The translations under genes and the position numbers were made by a program. From positions 149,810 to 213,809 of the forward strand of contig NZ_JASEEQ010000005.1 of assembly GCF_030019515.1 (NCBI RefSeq): DNA of 64,000 nucleotides, in the 5' to 3' direction. Position 1 is the stretch's first letter, and each line of letters opens with the position of its first letter. Positions 45,788-55,044 of this stretch are shown piece by piece. The notes beneath the pieces are model-generated. The model had not been told where the DNA came from and made no database searches. It was given only the letters and a program-made list of their open reading frames with translations. This stretch comes from Nocardioides sp. Lineage in GTDB: Bacteria; Actinomycetota; Actinomycetes; Propionibacteriales; Nocardioidaceae.

Positions 45788-47022
45788 GTCACCTCGATCG
45801 CGTTCGCGACCCAGCGCTGGAAGCCGTCCGAGGGGTCGTTGAGGACCGCGACGGTCCCCTTGCGGTTCTTGCCGACCATCGTGGACGAGCCGCCGCCGTC
45901 GAGGTTCACGGCCTCGTCGGCGCCGAGGTCGACCATCAGGTTCGCGAGCTCGACCATCGTGTAGCCGCGGCTGTCGGCCTGCCGGCCGTCGATGACCAGC
46001 AGCAGCACCTCGCCCGTGTCGGAGTCGACACCGACCGCGGTGCGTGGGTGCATCTGCCGGTCGTCGATCGCCCGGATGATCCCGTCGTGGACCAGGAAGT
46101 TGTTGCCGCTGATCGCCATCTGCGGACGGCCCTGGAGCGACCAGCGGACCTTGATCCGGGTGCCCCTGGGCAGCTTGCGCAGCACGTTCGCGCCCTCGCC
46201 CCGGCCGATGAACAGCAGCCCCTGGATCGGCTTGTCGTGGCTGAGCCTCGCGCGGTTGGTCCGGACCCGGCCGTTGACGACGCTCACCGCCCGCACCCGC
46301 TTGGTCTGGCCCTGGGTGACGCGGTAGCCGGCGGTGCGGCCCCAGCGCGGGGTGTAGATGCCGATGCCGCCCGGCGTCACGAACGGTGAGTTCAGGTTCG
46401 TGACCTCCAGCTCCGGGTGGCGCAGCACGTGGGCGCTCATCGGCAGGTCGCCGATCCGGGCGCGGCCGTGGCGGTTGATGAAGAACGCCTTGTTCCAGCC
46501 GTCCTCGCGGGCGTGCAGGAGACCGCGCTGCCGGTCCTTGCCCAGCCCGAGCGGGGCACCGGTGTGGCCGATGTCGTAGAAGTCGCCGTTCACGCCGGCG
46601 ACGGCGCCGTCGACGCCGAGGATGTCGCGCACCGGCGCGACGCGGCGTACGGCGCCCATGCTCGCGTAGTCGACGCGCAGGCCCGGGGTGCTCGGGTCGA
46701 TGGTCAGCAGGTGGGCGACGATCGGCCCGCGCGCGTCGGTCTGGCTCCACTTGGTGAACTTCACGCCCGGAGCGACCTGCCAGCTGGTCTGCCAGTTCTG
46801 GCCGGCCGCGCGGCGCATCGAGGGCAGCGCCACCGCGACCTCGCCCTTCTCGCCTCCGGAGGTGTGCCGGGGGTGCAGCGTGCGCGGCACGTCGGGACGG
46901 TTCCCGTGCCCGCCGGCTTGCGGGGCCACGGACGCATCACTGCCCAGTTCGCCCGCGAGAGCGGGCCCCGTGGCCGCGAGCAGACACGCGGCGAGACTGA
47001 CCGAGAGGAGGTGGGTACGCAC
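45769..47022 (-). CDS. Secreted phosphodiester glycosidase-family (NAGPA) protein
   Basis: A 417-residue protein with a signal peptide (about 1-23) and a linker to residue 75. The NAGPA-type domain is shown by GAVAGVNGDFYDIGHTGAPLG, PRTAVGVDSDTGEVLLLVIDGR and NLDGGGSSTMV. The human homologue removes N-acetylglucosamine from a phosphodiester; bacterial members are thought to act on cell wall or exopolysaccharide phosphodiesters. GTG start at 47022. Confidence 0.88.
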   Translation of the reverse strand: MRTHLLSVSLAACLLAATGPALAGELGSDASVAPQAGGHGNRPDVPRTLHPRHTSGGEKGEVAVALPSMRRAAGQNWQTSWQVAPGVKFTKWSQTDARGPIVAHLLTIDPSTPGLRVDYASMGAVRRVAPVRDILGVDGAVAGVNGDFYDIGHTGAPLGLGKDRQRGLLHAREDGWNKAFFINRHGRARIGDLPMSAHVLRHPELEVTNLNSPFVTPGGIGIYTPRWGRTAGYRVTQGQTKRVRAVSVVNGRVRTNRARLSHDKPIQGLLFIGRGEGANVLRKLPRGTRIKVRWSLQGRPQMAISGNNFLVHDGIIRAIDDRQMHPRTAVGVDSDTGEVLLLVIDGRQADSRGYTMVELANLMVDLGADEAVNLDGGGSSTMVGKNRKGTVAVLNDPSDGFQRWVANAIEVTYSPPS

Positions 47023-47040
47023 CTCTACAAGGCTAAGCGC

Positions 47041-48600
47041 TCACCTGCCGACGACGGGGAGGTGGGCGACCGTGTCCTCGAGCAGGACCGCGCCGGGCGT
47101 CCGGCTGCCCATGCCGACGAAGGTGTCGCTGACCGGGCTGGCGAGCACGTAGAGCGACTGCCCGGCCGGCACGTCGACCGCCACCGAGGGCAGCGCCAGC
47201 CGCCACGGCTGCCCGACCACCGGCTCGAGCGTGCTCAGCGGCAGCACGTTGTTCTGCACCAGGTGCGCGTCCGCCGGCGAGGTGCCGACCGCCAGGCCGT
47301 AGAACGCCCGGTTGTTGGCGCCGAGCGCGGTCAGCGTGCCGGTGAGGTACGGCGTCCCCGCGACCCGGATCGGCCCGGCGGCGACCTCGTAGGCCAACGG
47401 CGCGCCGCCGGCCTCGGGGGTCGCCACCGTGCCGACGTCGTACGTCGCGTTCGCGGCGACCGACGCGACGGTCGTGCAGGTGCTGTCGGGGGTGGCGAGG
47501 TGATATCTCCCGTAGCCGCGCAGGCCGGTGTCGCGGCCGCGCAGCTGCTCGTCGAAGAAGCGCACGCTGAGGTCGGCGAAGCTGCCGCCGGCCAGCCTGC
47601 GACTGCACGGGTCGGAGTCGACGCTCACGCCGCTGGGCAGCACCGCCGGCAGCACGTGGCCGCCGTTGTAGGCGACGAAGATGCTGTGCCGGCGGGCTCG
47701 CGGGGTGAGCGCGGTCTGCCAGTTCGCGAGCCCCTGCTGGAGGGGGAACAGGGAGTCCGTGGTGCCCTGGCCGAACAGCACCGGGATGTCGAGACGACGG
47801 CCGTGCTCGACGTGCCACTTCGGGCCGTTGGCGCGGAAGAACGTCGCCATGTCCTCGGTGCCCGGCACCGAGCCGTCCGGCCAGGAGCCGGTCGCCGCGC
47901 CCTCGACGAGTGCCTTGTAGACGTTCGGGGGCAGCGCGTCGGAGGGCACCGCTGCGGCGCTGAGAGCTGCGGCCCACGCGGTGCGGACCACGCCCTCGGG
48001 CGCGAGGCTGTCGCTGAGGTCGTTCCACGTGATCTCGGGGGCCAGCGCGTCGAGCACGGGCTCGCCGGTCACCCGGAGCTCCTCGAACGCGGTGAGGAAC
48101 TGGTAGCCGCCGCCGTAGCTGCCGCCGATCGCGCCCATCCGCGGGTCTCCGGGGCCGTCCTGGCGGACCCACGGCAGGCGACTGACCAGCCGCACCAGCG
48201 CCCGCACGTCGTGGCCCTCGACCGCGGGGTTCTCGACGTACGCGTGCCCACCGCTCTCGCCGAAGCCGCGCTGGTCGAAGGAGATCACGCCGTAGCCGGC
48301 CCGCAGGTAGGTCGAGAGCTCGGCCGGGTCGGTCGCCCGGGAGCCGCCCCAGCCGTGGCTGTGCATGAGGATCGGCACCGGGTGCCGGCGGGAGGCGTCC
48401 GCGGGCCGGAAGATCGTGTAGCAGATCTGGACGGGCTCGCTGGTGCCCGGGTCGGGGACGCTGCTCAGGCAGCCGTCGGTCGTCGTCGCGACCGGCTTCG
48501 CCGCTGCCACGGGCGTGACCGGGGCGGCGAGGAGGGTGCCGGCGGCCAGGGTGGCGGCCAGCGCGGCGGCCAGCGCCGGGTGGAGTGTGGTGCGCAGCAT
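47041..48600 (-). CDS. Secreted CocE/NonD-type hydrolase (X-Pro dipeptidyl-peptidase-like)
   Basis: A 519-residue protein with a signal peptide (about 1-34, ending VAAA). The alpha/beta hydrolase part has HSHGWGGSRATDP, SFDQRGFGESGG and the nucleophile GGSYGGGYQ; a His lies in NGGHVLP. The C-terminal 150 residues form the beta-sandwich typical of this family. It cleaves peptides or esters outside the cell. It lies 18 bp before the NAGPA gene and may be co-transcribed. Confidence 0.88.
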   Translation of the reverse strand: MLRTTLHPALAAALAATLAAGTLLAAPVTPVAAAKPVATTTDGCLSSVPDPGTSEPVQICYTIFRPADASRRHPVPILMHSHGWGGSRATDPAELSTYLRAGYGVISFDQRGFGESGGHAYVENPAVEGHDVRALVRLVSRLPWVRQDGPGDPRMGAIGGSYGGGYQFLTAFEELRVTGEPVLDALAPEITWNDLSDSLAPEGVVRTAWAAALSAAAVPSDALPPNVYKALVEGAATGSWPDGSVPGTEDMATFFRANGPKWHVEHGRRLDIPVLFGQGTTDSLFPLQQGLANWQTALTPRARRHSIFVAYNGGHVLPAVLPSGVSVDSDPCSRRLAGGSFADLSVRFFDEQLRGRDTGLRGYGRYHLATPDSTCTTVASVAANATYDVGTVATPEAGGAPLAYEVAAGPIRVAGTPYLTGTLTALGANNRAFYGLAVGTSPADAHLVQNNVLPLSTLEPVVGQPWRLALPSVAVDVPAGQSLYVLASPVSDTFVGMGSRTPGAVLLEDTVAHLPVVGR

Positions 48601-48672
48601 GTGAGGACAACGCCTGGAGCGGGGCTCAGGTTACTGACCGGTCACCACGCGGGGCGACGCGGGACGACGCCC

Positions 48673-49509
48673 TCACCGGCAGGGTCCGCTGCCGAGCACG
48701 GCCAGGCCCTCGCGGTCGCCGGCGGCGAGGTGCCGCTGGCCGGTGGTCTCGGCGTACATCAGCTGGGCCGGGTCCTCGACGTGGCCGAGCCCCAGGACGT
48801 GGCCGAGCTCGTGCTCGACCACCGCGCGCTGCAGCGCCGCCCCGCCGGGACGCGTCCCCATCGCGGCGAACGCGTCGCGGTCGAGGGCGACCGTCCCGGT
48901 CACGTAGACGAACCGGCCCGGCGGCACCGACCGCGCCTCGGCCCCGCCGACGCCGGCGACGTCGCCGGCCAGGGCGGGCACCTCCTCGGGCGTCGCCCAG
49001 GCGATCAGCACGGGGGCCGTCGACCCGAACGCCCCGGCCCGGTCCTCGAGGCGGCGGTCGTCGGTGGTGCCGTCGTACCGCAGTCGGAGCCCGCTGGCGT
49101 CCGCGAGCTCGTCGACCGCGGCCGCCACCGTCTCCAGGTGCCCGGCCGGCGCGCCGTCGGGGTTGACCACGTAGGGGATGTCCCGGCAGCGGTCCCAGGT
49201 CACCGGGCCGACGCCGTCGGGCTGCATCATCGCGAACGCGTAGCCGGCGCCGCCGGGGTCGGCGATCGTGAAGGTGAGGTCCTGGCCGAGGCCGAGCGTC
49301 GCCCGCAGCCGCTCACCGGTCGACGTGGGGTTGAACGCGACGACCAGGGCCGCGAGCACGACGGCGAGCAGCAGCGAGGTGGAGGTGCGGGCGCGGGCCG
49401 GGATCCGGTGAGTACGACGACGGCGACGCTGCTCCAGCCGGTCGAGGTCCCGCAGCAGCCGGCGCAGCTCCCGGGCATGGCGGCGCTGCGCCAGACGTGC
49501 CGAGCGCAT
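48673..49509 (-). CDS. Membrane-anchored metzincin (matrixin-like) protease
   Basis: A 278-residue protein with a basic cytoplasmic head (many Arg), one membrane helix at about 47-64, and an extracellular domain. The zinc site HELGHVLGLGH is complete with three His, and a Met-turn follows in AQLMYAET. These proteases act on proteins outside the cell. The ATG at 49509 is chosen; a GTG nine bases upstream is possible. Confidence 0.85.
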   Translation of the reverse strand: MRSARLAQRRHARELRRLLRDLDRLEQRRRRRTHRIPARARTSTSLLLAVVLAALVVAFNPTSTGERLRATLGLGQDLTFTIADPGGAGYAFAMMQPDGVGPVTWDRCRDIPYVVNPDGAPAGHLETVAAAVDELADASGLRLRYDGTTDDRRLEDRAGAFGSTAPVLIAWATPEEVPALAGDVAGVGGAEARSVPPGRFVYVTGTVALDRDAFAAMGTRPGGAALQRAVVEHELGHVLGLGHVEDPAQLMYAETTGQRHLAAGDREGLAVLGSGPCR

Positions 49510-49599
49510 GCGGAACACGCGGTGATTCTCGGGCCCCGCCGGGGGGCCCGGGGGCGTTTCGCCCATCTTCGAGGACGCGCGCGCCACTACTGTCGGGCC

Positions 49600-50787
49600 G
49601 TGGGCCAGCCGTGGAACCTCTTCGTCGAGGGCGACAACCTCGACGTGCTGCCCCGGGTGCCGGGGCTGGTCGGGCGGCCGGTCGACCTGGTCTACATCGA
49701 CCCGCCGTACAACACCGGCAACGACTTCGCCTACCACGACGACTTCCGCGGTCACGCCGCGTGGGTGGCGATGATGCGGCCGCGGCTCGAGGCCGCGCGT
49801 GAGGTGCTCGCCGAGACCGGGGCGATCTTCGTCAGCATCGACGACCACGAGGCCGCCCACCTGCGGCTGCTGATGGACGAGGTGTACGGCGAGCAGAACT
49901 TCCTCGCCCAGGTCGTGGTGAACCTCAACCCCAAGGGCCGTCAGCTCGGCAGGGGCTCCGGCTTCGCCACCAGTCACGAGTACCTGTTGACCTATGCACG
50001 AGATGCCGCCAGCACCGCTCTCAATGCGTCGACGAGTGAGACTGTCGACCCTGCGGACTTCCCGTTGGAGAGCGCGGACGGCCACCGATACAGGCACCTG
50101 CCGCTGCGCAACACCAACAAGAAGTTCAACCCGGTCACCGCGCGCACCCTGCACTTCACGGTCTGGGGCGACCCGGAGACCGGTCGGGTCGCGACCGTGC
50201 CGTTCGAGGGCGCGCTCGAGATCGGGCCGGTGTTCGGCGACGGCACCCCGGCGGTGTGGCGGTGGAGCCGGCCGCTGATCGACCAGCGACCCGACGACCT
50301 GGTCTGCCGCCGCGTGAAGGGACGCCTGGGGGAGCGAGTCGACGTGTTCCAGAAGGACTGGCTGCACCCGATCGCCTCGGCGGGCACCCCCGGCGTGCGG
50401 CGCAAGAAGCTGCGCACGATCTGGCTGGCCGAGGAGGTCGGCTCCACCGACACCGCGGTCGCCGAGCTCAAGGACGTCCTCGGGCACGTCTTCGAGTCGC
50501 CCAAGCCGACCGGCCTGGTCCGCCGGATCCTCGGCACCATGCCCGACGACGCGCTCGTGCTCGACTTCTTCGCCGGAAGCGGTACCACCGGCCACGCCGT
50601 CGCGCTGCAGAACGCCGCCGACGGCGGCACCCGCCGCTGCGTCAGCATCAACTCCGCCGAGCCGACCCGCGCGGGCTCCAACGCGCGCAACGCGGGGCTG
50701 CACACGGTCGCCGACATCACCCGCGCCCGGCTGCGAGCCGTCGCCGAGAGCGTCGGCGGCGGGTTCGAGGAGCTCCGCCTCCCCTAG
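49600..50787 (+). CDS. Site-specific adenine DNA methyltransferase (type III Mod-like, orphan)
   Basis: A 395-residue beta-class N6-adenine methyltransferase. Motif IV comes first (YIDPPYNTGNDFAYHDDF) and motif I near the end (LDFFAGSGTTGHAVALQN), with a target-recognition region between. Type III Mod proteins have this order but are usually longer. No Res helicase-nuclease gene is next to it, so this looks like an orphan enzyme. Part of the central region (about 49,980-50,060) is visibly less GC-rich than its surroundings. GTG start. Confidence 0.88.
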   Translation: MGQPWNLFVEGDNLDVLPRVPGLVGRPVDLVYIDPPYNTGNDFAYHDDFRGHAAWVAMMRPRLEAAREVLAETGAIFVSIDDHEAAHLRLLMDEVYGEQNFLAQVVVNLNPKGRQLGRGSGFATSHEYLLTYARDAASTALNASTSETVDPADFPLESADGHRYRHLPLRNTNKKFNPVTARTLHFTVWGDPETGRVATVPFEGALEIGPVFGDGTPAVWRWSRPLIDQRPDDLVCRRVKGRLGERVDVFQKDWLHPIASAGTPGVRRKKLRTIWLAEEVGSTDTAVAELKDVLGHVFESPKPTGLVRRILGTMPDDALVLDFFAGSGTTGHAVALQNAADGGTRRCVSINSAEPTRAGSNARNAGLHTVADITRARLRAVAESVGGGFEELRLP

Positions 50788-50824
50788 AGGGCTCTCCTGC
50801 TGCAGCCCGGGAGTGCCCCCGCAC

Positions 50825-50870
50825 AGGTCATCCGGACGGTGTCACCGCTGGCTCCGTCCGCAGGACCTCC
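50825..50870. repeat. 46-bp palindromic intergenic element, copy 1
   Basis: Arms GGTCATCCGGACGG (50826-50839) and CCGTCCGCAGGACC (50854-50867) pair at 12 of 14 positions around a 14-base loop. It is 41/46 identical to the element at 56169. It lies between converging genes and may act as a bidirectional terminator. Confidence 0.8.
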
Positions 50871-50896
50871 CGCGCTGAGCGAGCGCTCGACCGCCC

Positions 50897-52315
50897 CTAG
50901 ACCCCGGCGGCCTTCTCCATCGCCCGGACCTCGTCGTCGAGGTGGGCGAGCAGCCGCTGCAGGTGGGGGACGGTCCGGCGGCAGCCGATCAGCCCGAAGC
51001 CCATGTTGCCGTCGTACGACGTGCAGGTGATGTTCAGCGCCATCCCGTTGATCGGGATCGAGAGCGGGTAGGTGCCGACCAGCTTCGCGCCGTTCCAGTA
51101 GTGGGTCGTGCGCGGGCCGGGCACGTTGCTGATGATCAGGTTGTACGGCGGGCGCACGATGCCCTGCATGCGGAGCATCGGCGCGACGATCGCCGGGGCC
51201 TGCCCGAGGGCGCTCATCACCAGGATCTGGGTGGGCGTCATGCTCGAGAGTGCGTCCTTGCCCTCCTTCATCGACCGGTGGATCGCGGTCAGCCGGTCGG
51301 CCGGGTCGACCAGGTCGGTGCCGAGCCGGCACATCACGGCGCCGACGGCGTTCCCGCCGTCGATCGAGGCGACGTTCGACTCCTTGGCCTTGAGCCCGAC
51401 CGGCACCATCGCGACCAGGGGATCCTCGGGGAGCGCCTCGTGCTCGAGCAGGTAGGCGCGGACCGCGCCGCTGCACATGGCCAGCACCACGTCGTTGATC
51501 GTGGTGCCGGTGGCCTTGCCGATCGCGCGGAGCCGCTCGATCGGCCAGTCCTGGGCGGCGAACCGGCGGGACCCGGTGATCTTCTGGTTGAACAGGGTGC
51601 GCGGCGCGTGCAGGGAGATCGCGGAGGTCTCGTTGCGCACGCCCTTGCCGAGGGTGCGCACCAGGGCGCCCGGCATCCCGGCGGCCTCGGCGACGATGCC
51701 GAGGCCCTGGCTCAGCGCCTGCCGGACCACGTGGGTGGGCAGCTCGGCCAGGTTGGTGTCGGTCGTGCGGCTCTCGGCCGCGGCCCGGTTGGAGCGGGTG
51801 CGCGCGTCCCAGGGTGCGGGCATGTTGCGCTGGTCGGGGTCCGTGGTGAGCACGCCCTGCAGGAGCCGCATCGCCGAGATCCCGTCGACCAGGGCGTGAT
51901 GGGTCTTGGTGTAGAGCGCGACCCGGCCGTCGCGCAGGCCCTCGATGACGTGCGCCTCCCACAGCGGCCGCTCCCAGGCCATCCGGGTGCTGTGCAGCCG
52001 GCCGGCCAGGTCCAGCAGCTCCCGGATCCGCCCGGGCTTGGGCAGCGCGCTGTGCCGCACGTGGTGCTCGATGTCGAACTGCTCGTCCTCGACCCAGACG
52101 AGCTGCCCGGCGGTCGCGATCGACCGGTGGGGTCGCTTGATGAACAGCGGCGCGACCTCGGAGACGTCGCGCATCGCCTCGTACATCACCCGCCCGTAGT
52201 CACGTCCGGCGCCCTCGGGCTTCTCGAAGAGCTGCAGGCCGCCGACGTGCATCGGCATGCTGCGGTTCTCGGCGAGCAGGAAGCCCGTAGCCGTCGGGTC
52301 GATCGGTGAGACCAC
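50897..52315 (-). CDS. Wax ester synthase / diacylglycerol acyltransferase (WS/DGAT)
   Basis: A 472-residue acyltransferase. The catalytic HHxxxDG appears as THHALVDGIS, the N-terminus as PIDPTATGFLLAENRSMPMHVGG and the C-terminal NVPGPRTTHYWNGAKLVG is family-specific. It joins acyl-CoA to diacylglycerol or fatty alcohol, making triacylglycerol or wax esters for storage. The GTG at 52315 is chosen since an upstream extension is not family-like. Cytoplasmic face of the membrane. Confidence 0.94.
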   Translation of the reverse strand: MVSPIDPTATGFLLAENRSMPMHVGGLQLFEKPEGAGRDYGRVMYEAMRDVSEVAPLFIKRPHRSIATAGQLVWVEDEQFDIEHHVRHSALPKPGRIRELLDLAGRLHSTRMAWERPLWEAHVIEGLRDGRVALYTKTHHALVDGISAMRLLQGVLTTDPDQRNMPAPWDARTRSNRAAAESRTTDTNLAELPTHVVRQALSQGLGIVAEAAGMPGALVRTLGKGVRNETSAISLHAPRTLFNQKITGSRRFAAQDWPIERLRAIGKATGTTINDVVLAMCSGAVRAYLLEHEALPEDPLVAMVPVGLKAKESNVASIDGGNAVGAVMCRLGTDLVDPADRLTAIHRSMKEGKDALSSMTPTQILVMSALGQAPAIVAPMLRMQGIVRPPYNLIISNVPGPRTTHYWNGAKLVGTYPLSIPINGMALNITCTSYDGNMGFGLIGCRRTVPHLQRLLAHLDDEVRAMEKAAGV

Positions 52316-52396
52316 GCGCGTCCCCCACTCGTTGTGTGCGCCGTTGTCGTGGCGTCCGACTATGTCCCGTCGCCGGGGCGGCCACAAGGGCCGGTC

Positions 52397-53764
52397 TCAG
52401 CGGTGCTTCTTCCCCGGGCCCTTGCCGTGCCCGTTGTCCGGCCCCTTGCCGGGTCCCTTGTCGGCCCCGTGGCCCTGCCCGGATCCGGGGTCGTGCTTCC
52501 CGGTGCCCGCGCCGGTCGCCGGCGGCTTCTCGTCGGGCTCGGGACGGGGTGTGGCGGTGGGCGAGGGAGGGGGGCTCGCGGCGACCGTCACCCAGAGCGT
52601 CACGGCGGGGCGGGTCACGGCGGGGGTGCCGTCGTACCGACCCGGGTCCGGGGACTGCTTGACCACCTGCCCCGGGACGTCGCCGCCGGCGTCCTCCAGC
52701 ACGACCTCGAACCCGGCCCGGTCCAGGATCCGGACGGCTCGCTCGGCCTGCTTGCCGACGACGGCCGGGACATCGAGCTCGGAGGCGCCGGCCGGGGGCA
52801 CGTCGCGGTGCTGCAGCGCGAGCAGCCCGAGGGTGCCCGCGAGCACGACGGCGGCCGCGGCGATCACCAGCAGGCGCTGCCGGTTCCACCGCTGCCGTGG
52901 CGCGGGCGACGGGGCGGGCACCGGCAGCGGCGGGAGCACCGGCCCGGTCCGGTCGACCGTCGCCGCCCGGTCGGCCACCTCGGCGGCCGAAGGCCGGTCC
53001 TCGGGCTCGCGGGCGAGCATCGAGGCGACCAGCCGGCGCAGCGGTGCCGGCACCGTCGCCGGCAGCGCCGGCGCGTCCTCGTGCAGGCGGGCGAGCACCG
53101 TCGCGGCCTGGGTGTCGCGGTGGAAGGGCGAGGCGGCGCTCAGGCTCTGGTGGGCGACCACGCCCAGGCCGAACACGTCCGAGGCGGGGGTGGCCCGCTC
53201 GCCGAGCACCTGCTCGGGGCTGAGGTAGTCGGCGCTGCCGATGATCAGCCCGGTCTCGGTGAGCGGCTCCATGGCGTCCGAGCGCGCGATGCCGAAGTCG
53301 AGGAGCACCGCCCGGCCGTCGGGGGCGATCAGGATGTTCGACGGCTTGAGGTCGCGGTGCACGATGCCGGCGGCGTGGGCCGCCTCGAGCGCCCGGGCGA
53401 CGTCGCCGACGAGGGTGGCGACCACCTCGGCCGACAGCGGGCCCCGGTCGCGGAGGACCTCGGAGAGCGGGGTGCCCTCCACGAGCTCCATCACGACGTA
53501 CGGCGCCGGCCCGGCCGCGCCGACCTCCTCGCCGTAGTCGAAGACCTGGACGACTCCCGGGTGGCGCAGCGTGCCGGCGAGCCGCGCCTCCGCGCGCAGC
53601 CGGGCCCGGGTGACGTCGTCCACGTCGCGGCCCCCGTGCAGCGTCTTGATCGCCACGGGCCGGTCCAGCCGGGTGTCGTGGGCCCGGTAGACGGTCCCCA
53701 TCCCGCCTGAGCCGATCCGCCCGGTCAACCGGTACCGGCCGCCGAGGAGCTCCCCTGTGTCCAC
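52397..53764 (-). CDS. Serine/threonine protein kinase with one PASTA domain
   Basis: A 455-residue membrane kinase. The kinase domain spans about 10-265: GRIGSGGMGTVYRA, catalytic IVHRDLKPSNIL, and DFGIARS. A membrane helix follows at about 307-327, then one PASTA-like domain (LDVPAVVGKQAERAVRILDRAGFEV), a Pro linker and a low-complexity Gly/Lys/His tail. PASTA domains bind cell-wall fragments; only one is seen, where PknB has four. GTG start. Confidence 0.9.
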   Translation of the reverse strand: MDTGELLGGRYRLTGRIGSGGMGTVYRAHDTRLDRPVAIKTLHGGRDVDDVTRARLRAEARLAGTLRHPGVVQVFDYGEEVGAAGPAPYVVMELVEGTPLSEVLRDRGPLSAEVVATLVGDVARALEAAHAAGIVHRDLKPSNILIAPDGRAVLLDFGIARSDAMEPLTETGLIIGSADYLSPEQVLGERATPASDVFGLGVVAHQSLSAASPFHRDTQAATVLARLHEDAPALPATVPAPLRRLVASMLAREPEDRPSAAEVADRAATVDRTGPVLPPLPVPAPSPAPRQRWNRQRLLVIAAAAVVLAGTLGLLALQHRDVPPAGASELDVPAVVGKQAERAVRILDRAGFEVVLEDAGGDVPGQVVKQSPDPGRYDGTPAVTRPAVTLWVTVAASPPPSPTATPRPEPDEKPPATGAGTGKHDPGSGQGHGADKGPGKGPDNGHGKGPGKKHR

Positions 53765-53943
53765 GGCGGGGCGGTACCCACGAGGCCGCCGCGCGAACCG
53801 TGTCCTGGGGTCCCCGGCCCGGTGAGCGTGCACAGCGTGGCCGGTGACTGCTGTCTGCACAGGTCCTCGCCCTCGCCCGGCCGGCGGTCGGTCCCGGTGC
53901 TGGCGTCGGTCAGGCGTCGGGCGCGCGTGGCAGGATCGCGCCC

Positions 53944-55044
53944 ATGGAGCCGGGGCCGCTGGACCGGATGTGGGACCGGAGCCGGACCTCGGCCCGGGCC
54001 CGGGTCCGGCGCCTGCAGTCCAAGTCCTGGCAGATCGCACAGTGTGCGCTCGCCGCCGCGGTCGCCTGGCTGGTCGCGGCCGACGTCCTGGGCCACCCGA
54101 CGCCGTTCTTCGCGCCGGTGGCGGCCGTGGTCGCGCTCGGCACCTCGTACGGCCAGCGGCTGCGACGGGTCGCCGAGGTCACCGTCGGGGTGGCCGTCGG
54201 CGTCTTCCTCGCCGACCTGCTGGTGGCCGGGCTCGGCTCGGGCTGGTGGCAGATCGGCCTGATCGTGGCGCTCGCGATGGCGGCGGCGTTCCTCCTCGAC
54301 GGCGGCCCGCTGTTCGTGATCCAGGCGGCGGTGCAGTCGATCGTGGTCGCGTCGTTGGTGCCCGACCCGGGGGCGGCGTTCACCCGGTGGACGGACGCGG
54401 TCGTGGGTGGCGCGGTCGCGCTGGTCGCGGCCACCGCGGTGCCGGCCGCGCCACTGCGCCGGCCGCGCGAGCAGGCGGCGATCGTGATGCGCAAGATCGC
54501 GGCCCTGCTCCGGGCCGCGGGCGAGGTGATGGACGACGGGGAGGCGGGGCGGGCGCTGGACCTGCTCGCGGACGCTCGCTCGACCGACTACCTGATCCGC
54601 GAGCTCAAGGATGCCGCCGACGAGGGCCTGTCCGTGGTGGAGTCCTCGCCGTTCCGGGTCCGCCACAAGGGCGACCTGCGCAAGATGGTCGACCTGGTCG
54701 ACCCGCTCGACCGGGCGCTGCGCAGCACCCGCGTGCTGGTGCGCCACACCGCGGTCGCGGCGTACCGCAGGCGGCCGGTGCCGTCGTCCTACTCGCTGCT
54801 CGCGCTCGACCTCGCCGACGCGGCCGACCAGGTCGCCGACGAGCTCGCCGCGAACCGGATGGCGGCCGCGGCCCGAGACGCCCTGCTCGTCGTCGGTGAG
54901 GCCACCGGACGAGTGGAGCGCACCGGGTCGCTCACCGCCGAGGCGATCCTGGCCCAGCTGCGAGCAGTGGTCGCCGACCTGCTGATGGTCACCGGCCTGG
55001 ACCAGATGGCGTCGACCGACGCCCTGCCACCGCCACCGCGATGA
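53944..55044 (+). CDS. FUSC-family membrane protein
   Basis: A 366-residue protein with about six membrane helices in the N-terminal 170 residues and a helical cytoplasmic C-terminal domain. The phrase PFFAPVAAVVALGTSYGQRLRR is typical of FUSC (fusaric acid resistance-like) proteins, which often export aromatic acids. It overlaps the next gene by four bases (ATGA), so they are coupled. Confidence 0.85.
   Translation: MEPGPLDRMWDRSRTSARARVRRLQSKSWQIAQCALAAAVAWLVAADVLGHPTPFFAPVAAVVALGTSYGQRLRRVAEVTVGVAVGVFLADLLVAGLGSGWWQIGLIVALAMAAAFLLDGGPLFVIQAAVQSIVVASLVPDPGAAFTRWTDAVVGGAVALVAATAVPAAPLRRPREQAAIVMRKIAALLRAAGEVMDDGEAGRALDLLADARSTDYLIRELKDAADEGLSVVESSPFRVRHKGDLRKMVDLVDPLDRALRSTRVLVRHTAVAAYRRRPVPSSYSLLALDLADAADQVADELAANRMAAAARDALLVVGEATGRVERTGSLTAEAILAQLRAVVADLLMVTGLDQMASTDALPPPPR

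Noticed and set aside
46417..50787. Very long plus-strand open frame (over 1400 codons) through this region
   Set aside because: Only the last 395 codons (from 49600) encode a recognisable protein. The rest lies opposite clear secreted-hydrolase and NAGPA genes and is Arg/His/Val-rich, as expected of the antisense of GC-rich genes.
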